This document shows positions 25,706 through 33,363 of a DNA stretch of 41,470 bases, piece after piece (the first letter of the stretch is position 1; each line of letters opens with the position of its first letter). The stretch covers positions 1 to 41,470 of the forward strand of contig JBAZOJ010000006.1 in NCBI GenBank assembly GCA_041648755.1, in the 5' to 3' direction. This DNA comes from JBAZOJ01 sp041648755. Its GTDB lineage: Bacteria > Planctomycetota > B143-G9. A model generated the notes under the pieces. The model was not told the DNA's origin and did no database searches. It saw nothing but the letters and a program-made list of their open reading frames with translations. A program made the position numbers and the translations under genes.

Positions 25706-27580
25706 TCACCAGTGTCGTTCGGGAAAATGCGCCACATCTAACACACGGGGCGACCATCCCATTGCATCGAAAATCAGGACTGACAGAACGCATTCACGCT
25801 CGTAACAGGAAGGTGACAGGACCAGGTTCCCCGGGGAGGTCTCGAACGAAATCGGTTCCCCTGTTACTGGATTTCTCATGTCTGCCTTCCGCAGCAGGGG
25901 TAGCATTGCATCGGCGATCTGCCGAAGAAACTCCTTCTCCTCCGGAGTGTTGGGAAATGTGTCACGTTCGAGATCGCACAGAGCGAATAGCTTCTCCGCA
26001 GGTCCGCCGGGGACTCGGCAGACTTCCGACAGGACCCGGGAGTATACGGAATTGGAGTCGCCGGACCTGAAGTCAAGGCTCACCTCTTGGATTTCGGCGG
26101 TGGGCATCGCGAGCCAGACAGTGCCTCCGACAAGGACTGGAATGGCGAGGAAAATCAGGATCGGGAATATCCCTCTGAAGATGGTCCTGCTGGCAATTGC
26201 TTTCTGGAAAATCAGGCTGAAGGGGAACAGGAGCGCAAGCAGCAGAATTGTGCAGGCTCCGGCGCATTCGCTCAACCAGACAGTCGCTCTTTCTGTGAAG
26301 AGAAGCGACATCTTGCCTGTCTCTCCCCTCACCGGCCGAATGTCCTCACGCATCAGCGCAGGAGTAAGATCCCCGCTGAGTTTCGAAATTGTGCAGCCAT
26401 TCCAAAGCAAGGCCTTCACTTCAGGATGTTGTACGAACTTGTTGATCCGCCACGAGTTGGTCCCTGACAAGGCCAGCGCTGTCGTCTGAAAGGCCGTCCA
26501 TTTCTTGTCGTCCCACCCGAGGAAGCCGTCGACAGAGTCTCTGCAGGAGACGCGGAAAGTGCTCGTGAATTCCGTCTGCAGTATCGGGCACTCGTACGCC
26601 TCGGCGCCGACCAGGATCAGATCCACGTACAGCGGACCGCCTGCAAGCGAAGTCAGCCGCATCGGGTAGACGGGGGCATCCGTCTTGAACGAGACTTCCA
26701 CGGGATGCGGGGCCGAAATGCGGTCCTCAGCCTTGCGCACTTTTCCTGCGAGAAAGCACCACTTCTCGGCTATGTACTCACCTGCAATCCGCCTCCCTTC
26801 CGGTCCGAGCCCCTGGAAACTGTGTGCGCTGAGCCAGAAGTCCAGCGCATCGGCATCTGCGGCTTTCAGCACGCTGATATCATAGTCGCCGATGGTCTGG
26901 GAACGCAGCACGACGACCGGGAGACTGCTCTCTGAGCTTCCTCCACGGCGTGCCACAATGTTGGGAAACACGATTGCCGGAATGCATAAGACAGTGATCA
27001 GGCAGGTGACTGCCGCCGCTGTGCGCGGGATCCTTTTGCGCAGCAGCCAAAGGATGACAAGGAGAACGAGTGGAACGACGAGGCCACCGTAACTTGGACC
27101 CCTCCACGCCATTGACACCACTGACACAAATGCGAGCAGTGGTATCATCACAGCCGCGGTCATACTCGTGTACAGGGCGTACGCCTTCTTGAGCATCGCT
27201 ATGGTGAGAAAGAAAATGGCAATTCCGATAAGGAAAACGGAAGCAATGCCAATTGCGTCTTCCCGATCCATGCGCACATCCACGGCCTTCTTACCCAAAT
27301 CGTGAAACATCGTCTTGAACAGTGGATTTGATGCCTTTTTGATCTCAAGTGGCTCGGACGGCACGGGCAAAATCCAGGCGTATTCGCCTGTTTCCCCCTG
27401 GAAGGCCGACTCAATGATCAGCCGCTCCACCCCGTTGCGATAGACAATGATCGCCCGCTGCTGCGGCATGTCCGGCGATTTCACAGACAAAGGAGGCAGA
27501 AAGCAGCCGTCGGCGAAGCAAGAGCGCTGCGCTACGAACAGAAGAATCAAGCCGACCGCGACAAGGAACCATGTCCTCAT
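25706..27580 (-). CDS. DUF2330-like polytopic envelope protein, array copy 9
   Basis: The 624-residue protein starts at ATG 27580 (MRTWFLVAVG) with GGAGGT four bases upstream; a 34-residue extension is rejected. Mature N-terminus GCFLPPLSVKSPDMPQQ. The family's KASYP reads KASNP. Block two has KAADADALDFWLSAHSF; the invariant motif is HPEVKALLWNGCTISKLSG with Pro in the second position. The C-terminal block is divergent: CRVPGGPAEKLFALCD, then an acidic stretch ending in EEKEFLRQIADAML instead of the usual WPEMNDEMRALL, then FETSPGN. The end (SPRVLDVAHFPERHW) is unique. Confidence 0.85.
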   Translation of the reverse strand: MRTWFLVAVGLILLFVAQRSCFADGCFLPPLSVKSPDMPQQRAIIVYRNGVERLIIESAFQGETGEYAWILPVPSEPLEIKKASNPLFKTMFHDLGKKAVDVRMDREDAIGIASVFLIGIAIFFLTIAMLKKAYALYTSMTAAVMIPLLAFVSVVSMAWRGPSYGGLVVPLVLLVILWLLRKRIPRTAAAVTCLITVLCIPAIVFPNIVARRGGSSESSLPVVVLRSQTIGDYDISVLKAADADALDFWLSAHSFQGLGPEGRRIAGEYIAEKWCFLAGKVRKAEDRISAPHPVEVSFKTDAPVYPMRLTSLAGGPLYVDLILVGAEAYECPILQTEFTSTFRVSCRDSVDGFLGWDDKKWTAFQTTALALSGTNSWRINKFVQHPEVKALLWNGCTISKLSGDLTPALMREDIRPVRGETGKMSLLFTERATVWLSECAGACTILLLALLFPFSLIFQKAIASRTIFRGIFPILIFLAIPVLVGGTVWLAMPTAEIQEVSLDFRSGDSNSVYSRVLSEVCRVPGGPAEKLFALCDLERDTFPNTPEEKEFLRQIADAMLPLLRKADMRNPVTGEPISFETSPGNLVLSPSCYERECVLSVLIFDAMGWSPRVLDVAHFPERHW

Positions 27581-27614
27581 GGTCACCTCCCAGGGAAAGC
27601 TGGCTGGTATGCGA

Positions 27615-29459
27615 TCATTTTGGGTTGCCTTTGGCCGAGAAATCGCATATCCACCTCGTGTGATAATAGCCCTGGTAAACATCGAGAAGGGACAACGACA
27701 GCTCCCTGATGTTGTAGTCCAGGCTTATGTTCAAGTTGCCGGGTGAATACTCGAACGTGATGGGTTCGCGCGTCACGGGATTTCGCACATCCGCCTTTCT
27801 GAGCGCGGGTTCGATTGTACTCTCGAGTTGGCTGAGCAGACCCTTGATTTCACTGTTCATTTCTGGCCACTTCTGAGCGCGTTCGTCGTATAGTGCCATG
27901 AGCTTTTCCGCCGGCCCACCCGGTACGCTGCATGCAGCCTTAAAGGCTGACGCGCAAACGCCGCCAGGATCCGGACTCGCGTGCATTCTCCTGTCGGACA
28001 TTACGTCTGCCGTCGGCACAGTCATCCAGATTGCGAGCCCGATTATCATCGAGAGCCCGAGAATTGAAAGGTACAGCCTCCCATTCTTTGCGAAGCTCAA
28101 CATCCGTGCGGGGCTCGTGAAGCAGAGGATGATGGTGGCGATAAGGGTCGCCACAAAGAAGATGCAGATCCCAAAGCCCATTGCCAGGAGTGTTGCAGCT
28201 TCTTTCGTCACCAGAACCTGCATCTTCCCAGGGGCCCCAAGAGCGGGGCGGATATCCGCAGTCATGTCCGCAGGCGTCAGCGTGCCGCTGAGCTTGGAGA
28301 TAACACAGCCGCTCCAGAGCAGTGTTCTTACTTCAGAATGTGTAGCGGCCTTTTCCAGACCGCGGTGGACATCTCCGAGGGGAATGCCCAACACCCGGAG
28401 ATTCGCCGTCATCCCGAAATCAGTGAAGGTGTTGGGCCCGCGATAGTCGTGGAATGCGTTGCTGAACTCGGTCTCAAGGATGGGGCATTCGTAAGCGCTT
28501 TCGGCAACAATGATCAGGTCCAGATATAGCGGCCCACCCGCAAGTGACGTCAGTCGCATCGGGTACACCGGTGCATCTGCCTTGAGAGAAATCTCTATGG
28601 GATGGGGCGCGGACAGCCGGTTGTCCGTCTTGCGCAGCTTCCCCGCTACAAAGCACCAGTCTTCTGCGATGTAATCACCCGCGATGCGGCGGCCCTCGGG
28701 GCCAAGGGGCTGGAATCCGCCTGTGGCAAGCCAGAAATCAAGCGCGTCCGCGTTGTGGGCTTTCAGCGTCGTCACGTCGTAGTCGCCGATTGTCTTCGTG
28801 GAGAGGATATCAACGCATGCACTTGCCCCGCCGCTGCTGCTACCACGGGCTCCGATCAGATTGGGGATGGCAATTCCGGCAATCAACAGGATAGTCAGGA
28901 CATAGGTGGTTATCGCTGCCGTCCTGGGCAGTCTCTTTCGCAGGAAGAAAAGTGGTGCAATGATCGCCAAAGGTATGAGTGCCTGCCATGCTCCTGCGAA
29001 AATCAGGGGTGCTGAGCAGATTCCTGCGAATATTATGGTTGCGAACACTGTAAAAACCCAAGGCTTGCCATTGAGTAAGGTGGATGACCACAACAAGGTG
29101 ATGAGTGCGAGGAATCCAAGGATGATCAAGTGGGGAATCCACTGGCCCTCGGATTCCCCCACGACCTGCTTCCCCAGCTCATAGTACATCGTTTTGAACA
29201 GCCCGTAGGAGGCCTTCCTTATCTCCAGTGGCTCGGAGGGGACTGGGACGATCCACGCGTAGTCGCCTGCTTCCCCCTGGAAGGCTGACTCGATGATCAG
29301 CCGCTCCACCCCGTTGCGATAGACGATGATCGCCCGCTGCTGCGGCATGTCGGGCGGCTTGGCATCTTGAGTGGAAAAGAAGCTGCCGTCGGCCGCGCAC
29401 TCGCGCTGCGCGGCGAAGAGGAGGATCAAGCCGACCGCGATGAATAGTAACTCCTTCAT
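27615..29459 (-). CDS. DUF2330-like polytopic envelope protein, array copy 10
   Basis: The 614-residue protein starts at ATG 29459 (MKELLFIAVG); AAGGCG lies upstream at a longish spacing. Mature N-terminus GSFFSTQDAKPPDMPQQ. After the fourth helix it has AIPNLIGARGSSSGG, which looks like the segment following the hydrophobic helix in pilins and in the pilin-like end of the 39159 protein. Block two has KAHNADALDFWLATGGF and WCFVAGKLRKTDNRLSAP. Motifs: HSEVRTLLWSGCVISKLSG, CSVPGGPAEKL, FEYSPGN. The gap to copy 9 is 34 bp. Confidence 0.85.
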   Translation of the reverse strand: MKELLFIAVGLILLFAAQRECAADGSFFSTQDAKPPDMPQQRAIIVYRNGVERLIIESAFQGEAGDYAWIVPVPSEPLEIRKASYGLFKTMYYELGKQVVGESEGQWIPHLIILGFLALITLLWSSTLLNGKPWVFTVFATIIFAGICSAPLIFAGAWQALIPLAIIAPLFFLRKRLPRTAAITTYVLTILLIAGIAIPNLIGARGSSSGGASACVDILSTKTIGDYDVTTLKAHNADALDFWLATGGFQPLGPEGRRIAGDYIAEDWCFVAGKLRKTDNRLSAPHPIEISLKADAPVYPMRLTSLAGGPLYLDLIIVAESAYECPILETEFSNAFHDYRGPNTFTDFGMTANLRVLGIPLGDVHRGLEKAATHSEVRTLLWSGCVISKLSGTLTPADMTADIRPALGAPGKMQVLVTKEAATLLAMGFGICIFFVATLIATIILCFTSPARMLSFAKNGRLYLSILGLSMIIGLAIWMTVPTADVMSDRRMHASPDPGGVCASAFKAACSVPGGPAEKLMALYDERAQKWPEMNSEIKGLLSQLESTIEPALRKADVRNPVTREPITFEYSPGNLNISLDYNIRELSLSLLDVYQGYYHTRWICDFSAKGNPK

Positions 29460-29488
29460 GAGTTGCGCCTTAACTTCAGATTGTGTCC

Positions 29489-31216
29489 TTACTTGTCTCC
29501 AGACGACCTCTTGTGGCTGAAGCTCTCTACAGTCTTCTCCCTGAAGTAGATATGCATCGAGTCATATACTCTGAGAGAGAGATAATCCCCGTACGTACCG
29601 AAGGAGAACCAGAGGTTACCGGGCGATTCCTCTACAGTCAATGGTTCCCTGGTCAGGGAATTTCTGGCGCCGGACTCGAGCACCACGGGACGGATGCCTT
29701 CAGCCAGAAGGTTGATCTGCTCCCTTATCGTATCGCTTATCTCGGGCCATCTGTCCCGGCCTGTGTTGAACAGGACAAGCAGCTTGTCTGCCGGCCCATC
29801 CGGGACGCTGCAAAGTGACTGAAAGGCGCTTCTTGTCTTGGCGAGCTTGGCTGACTCGACCTCAGCGATGCTCCCGGAAGCAGCAGCGGTGGGCGTTGTC
29901 TGCCACACTCCAAACCACGCGGCGGCAGACACAGCGAAGAGTACTAAGTAAAGCGATCCAGCCGCCATCAGGGAGACGCCATTGAGTCGCCTGATAATGG
30001 CGAGGGCGACGGTGGCGGCAAATGTCAATGTCGAGAAGAACAGGAGGCCGTAGAAAACCGCGCTTACCGCTGCCGTATTGGATGTGACGAGAAGCCGGGT
30101 CTTGCCGTGGAATAACGTTGTGGCCCTGAAGTCCTTCCCCAGCCATTCGGAGGGCATAGCCCCGTGCATCTTCGACACGATACAGCAGTTCCAGAGCAGC
30201 GAATCCGCTTCCGAATGCACAATCCCACGATCAAGCATACCTGGGTCCTTGTGCAGGCCGATGGGGAAGTCATTCCACCCCGGTACAGGCGCCCAGGAAA
30301 AGGCGATATCCCACTCATCGGCGGTGTAGAATATCTTCCCGTGGAAGCTCTCTTCTGCCATTCTGTTGGTAAACTCCGTTTCCAGCTTCGGGCTGTCGTA
30401 CGATTTGTCGGCAATGACTATCAGGTTCAGGCTCTCCGGACCGCCCGAGGGCGATGAAATGCACGCGGGGAACACCGGCCCGGCAGTCTTGAATGCGACA
30501 TCGAAGGGCCCGGGAGCTGACAGCCCCTGTGAGGGCTTGTGCATCTTTCCCGCCACAAAACGCCAACCTTGCGCGATGTACTCCTTCACTATGCGCTTTT
30601 CATCCGGCGCGAGTGGGCGGAATCCCCCCGATTCGAGCCAGGAGTCCAGTGCATCGGCATCGGCAGGCGCCAAATCTGTCGGTGGTGCATCGCCCTGACC
30701 GGGGCTCACTCCGGGGACCCAGGGAGGCGGAACGTGATAGATGGTTGCCTGAAAACAACCGACCCCAATCGCGAGCAGTATGCCCGCCGGAAGCAGGGGC
30801 AAGAAGGTCGCTATGAGTCCGCATTTGCCTTTCAGCAGCAGGAATGACCATAGAAGGGTCAGCAGCGCGAGCAGCCCGAGAGGGATGATGTAGAAAAACA
30901 CCGCTGGATATGCCTCGAATGCCTTCTCCCCAAAATCGTAGAACAGCGTCTTGAACAGCGGGTACGATGCCTTCTTGATTTCAAGTGGCTCGGAGGGGAC
31001 AGGCAGGATAAACGCGTAGTCGCCCACTTCCCCCTCGAAGCCTGACTCCACGATCAGGCGCTTCACCCCGTCGCGATACACAATGATCGCCCTCTGCCGG
31101 GCCAATTGGGGCTCGGTTCCGCCCTTGACTGGAAATATCAGCCCATCCGCGGAGCAGTAGCGCTGCTGCGCGAACAGCAGAAAGACCCCGACCGCGATGA
31201 GCAGAAACTTCTTCAT
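29489..31216 (-). CDS. DUF2330-like polytopic envelope protein, array copy 11 (short variant)
   Basis: At 575 residues this is the shortest copy. It starts at ATG 31216 (MKKFLLIAVG) with GGGAG at good spacing; a 22-residue extension is rejected. The N-terminus is of the copy 1-3 subtype (GLIFPVKGGTEPQLARQRAI), although its neighbours are of the other subtype. The membrane insert has only about two helices (~residues 108-160) followed by a Pro/Gly-rich link (PPPWVPGVSPGQG), instead of four. An even number keeps block two outside the membrane. Block two is also altered (PVFPACISSPSGG for PVYPMRLTSLAGG). Motifs: HSEADSLLWNCCIVSKMHG, CSVPDGPADKL, VEESPGN. Confidence 0.85.
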   Translation of the reverse strand: MKKFLLIAVGVFLLFAQQRYCSADGLIFPVKGGTEPQLARQRAIIVYRDGVKRLIVESGFEGEVGDYAFILPVPSEPLEIKKASYPLFKTLFYDFGEKAFEAYPAVFFYIIPLGLLALLTLLWSFLLLKGKCGLIATFLPLLPAGILLAIGVGCFQATIYHVPPPWVPGVSPGQGDAPPTDLAPADADALDSWLESGGFRPLAPDEKRIVKEYIAQGWRFVAGKMHKPSQGLSAPGPFDVAFKTAGPVFPACISSPSGGPESLNLIVIADKSYDSPKLETEFTNRMAEESFHGKIFYTADEWDIAFSWAPVPGWNDFPIGLHKDPGMLDRGIVHSEADSLLWNCCIVSKMHGAMPSEWLGKDFRATTLFHGKTRLLVTSNTAAVSAVFYGLLFFSTLTFAATVALAIIRRLNGVSLMAAGSLYLVLFAVSAAAWFGVWQTTPTAAASGSIAEVESAKLAKTRSAFQSLCSVPDGPADKLLVLFNTGRDRWPEISDTIREQINLLAEGIRPVVLESGARNSLTREPLTVEESPGNLWFSFGTYGDYLSLRVYDSMHIYFREKTVESFSHKRSSGDK

Positions 31217-31292
31217 CTCACACTCCCTCGCAAGCATCCCCGCGGCGTCACAGATGTGGCGATCTCTGCGGCTGCATGCCACGGTCCTTCTG

Positions 31293-33206
31293 TCAATCCG
31301 GCGGCGGATAGGAGTCCAAAACGTGCGGCACAGGATATATCAGGTCGAAATCGTGGATGACCAGGCACAGGTCTCTCCATTGTCCGCGCCAAGGCAACGC
31401 CACTACCACATTTCCGGGTGACTCCTCCATTCTGAGGGGCCCTCCGATCAGGACATTCCTCTTTCCGGCCTTGGCGACCACGGGCGCCATGGAATCTGAA
31501 ATCTCGCGCAACAGTGCGCGCATCTCGTCGGTCATTGGCGGCCATTTTCCGCCCGCCTCGTCAAAGAGCGCCAGGAGCTTCTGCGCGGGTCCGCCGGGAA
31601 CGGAACAGATGTCCAGGAATGTTGCCGAGAACAGACGATCGTACTCGCGCTCCACGTCATACCTTGATTCCAGTTCGGACTCGGCCCCGGTTGCATCACC
31701 CCTGGATTCCGCAACCGGCACGCCCGACCTTACAGTCAAGCCCACGGCTACCGAAACCGCAATGAGGATCCCTCCGGCAAGAATGAGCTTCAGGATTCCG
31801 GGTACGCCGACAGGCCTGAAACAGCGCACTAACGAGAAGATGAAGGTCGCGAGCAGCGCCACAAGGAGGAAAATCGACGCCCCGGCAATGATCCCAGCCC
31901 GCTTGGCGGCCGCAGGTGTGAGAAAGATGTTCATCGCACTTCCCGAGCCTTTTCCGGGGCGAATGTCCTCGTTCATCTGTGCGGCGGTCAGGCTTCCACT
32001 CAGCTTTGATACTACGCAGTCGTTCCAGAGAAGCTCCCCTGCCTCTGAATGCAGAACAAACCGGCTCAGCATAGGCCTGTAGGTCGTGACGCCCAGGCAG
32101 AAACGCTGGAAGGCAGGGATGTCCCATTGGGAAGTGGATATGGAATGGAAGCCGACCGGAATGCTGCCCTCATACCCGGTAAACGTCCCGGCAAACTCCG
32201 TCTGCAACTGAGGGCACTCATACGCATCGTTGGCCACCAGGATCAGTTCCACATACAGCGGGCCGCCCGCAAGTGCGGTCAGGCGCATTGGGTATACGGG
32301 TGCGTCCGTCTTGAACGATACTTCGATGGGGCTCGGGGCAGCAGGCTCGTTGCCGGCCTTCCGCAACTTCCCGACAAGAAAGCACCAACTCTCTGCGATA
32401 TAGCTTCCGGCAACCTTCCTGCCTGCTTCGCCCAGAGTCTGGAATCCTCCGGCCTCCAGCCATTTGTCCAAGGCCTCAGCGTTGTCTGCCTTCAGTGTCG
32501 TTATCTCGCAATCCGCTACAGTGTTGACGTTCAGTACCTGCACACTTGGGATTCCGGCCTCGCCCGGTCCTCGTGCTTTCAGCAAGCTGCCGGGCAAAAC
32601 AGTAAGAAACCCCGCGAGAACCAGCATCCACAGGAACGCTGAAACCGCGATACCCCGCGCGCCCTTGTTGCGCATCACGAACAACACTACAGCGACAAGC
32701 GCGAAGACGGCCGCGTGCGGCAGAAGGTGTGAGGAAAAAGGGGAAATGAGCAGCAAGCCCGTAAAGGCTATACATGCCGGTGCGGCCCAGGCCGTGAAAA
32801 CGGCCGGTGTCCCATTTGCCTCGGCCACAATCAAGAGCAGAAAGCCCATAGCGAGGAAAACAACCAGAACGGTGAGGGGAATCGGAGAAGCGCCTTCGTC
32901 CGTGTCGAACGCTCGCTTCCCAAGGTCATAGAAAACCGTCTTGAACAACGGATACGACGCCTTCTTGATCTCAAGTGGCTCGGACGGCACGGGCAGTATC
33001 CAGGCGTATTCACCAGTCTCGCCTTGGAATGCGGATTCCACAATCATCCGCTCTACGCCATCGCGATACACGATGATGGCCCGCTGCTGCGGCATGTCCG
33101 GGGCCTTGACGTTCAGTGGAGGGAAGAACTTGCCATCGGCAGCGCATTCGCGCTGCGCGGCGAAGAGGAGGATCAAGCCGACCGCGAGAAAAAGCCACTT
33201 CTTCAT
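31293..33206 (-). CDS. DUF2330-like polytopic envelope protein, array copy 12
   Basis: The 637-residue protein starts at ATG 33206 (MKKWLFLAVG); only a weak GAGGG lies upstream. Mature N-terminus GKFFPPLNVKAPDMPQQ. Block two reads CEITTLKADNAEALDKWLEAGGF, with Cys-Glu for the usual Tyr-Asp. The motif is HSEAGELLWNDCVVSKLSG. The link before the C-terminal block is long and acidic (about 25 residues rich in Glu, Asp, Arg). Later motifs are CSVPGGPAQKL and MEESPGN, with NVLIGGP in place of NPLTGEP. The 157-bp gap upstream, the largest in the array, could hold a secondary promoter, but I see no clear one. Confidence 0.85.
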   Translation of the reverse strand: MKKWLFLAVGLILLFAAQRECAADGKFFPPLNVKAPDMPQQRAIIVYRDGVERMIVESAFQGETGEYAWILPVPSEPLEIKKASYPLFKTVFYDLGKRAFDTDEGASPIPLTVLVVFLAMGFLLLIVAEANGTPAVFTAWAAPACIAFTGLLLISPFSSHLLPHAAVFALVAVVLFVMRNKGARGIAVSAFLWMLVLAGFLTVLPGSLLKARGPGEAGIPSVQVLNVNTVADCEITTLKADNAEALDKWLEAGGFQTLGEAGRKVAGSYIAESWCFLVGKLRKAGNEPAAPSPIEVSFKTDAPVYPMRLTALAGGPLYVELILVANDAYECPQLQTEFAGTFTGYEGSIPVGFHSISTSQWDIPAFQRFCLGVTTYRPMLSRFVLHSEAGELLWNDCVVSKLSGSLTAAQMNEDIRPGKGSGSAMNIFLTPAAAKRAGIIAGASIFLLVALLATFIFSLVRCFRPVGVPGILKLILAGGILIAVSVAVGLTVRSGVPVAESRGDATGAESELESRYDVEREYDRLFSATFLDICSVPGGPAQKLLALFDEAGGKWPPMTDEMRALLREISDSMAPVVAKAGKRNVLIGGPLRMEESPGNVVVALPWRGQWRDLCLVIHDFDLIYPVPHVLDSYPPPD

Positions 33207-33363
33207 CGGACAGCCCTCGATGTCATTGGACAGTCTTGAGTCGGTAGTCTACAGTCTGTAGCTGAACAAAAAACCAAAGCCTTTGAACAGCAGACTACAG
33301 CGACAGCTATTGTCTCTCTTTTCTGTCCTTGGCTACAATCTGCATACGACAGTCTGTCATCAC
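33207..33363. other. 157-bp spacer with short inverted repeats
   Basis: The largest gap inside the array contains the palindrome-like GACAGACTGTC (RC of the stretch near 33350) and repeated TACAGTCTGTAG / GACTACAG motifs near 33245-33300 that can pair with each other. The motif CAGCTACAGAC also appears in the repeat-rich region near 35728. No ORF of interest and no clear promoter. Confidence 0.4.
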
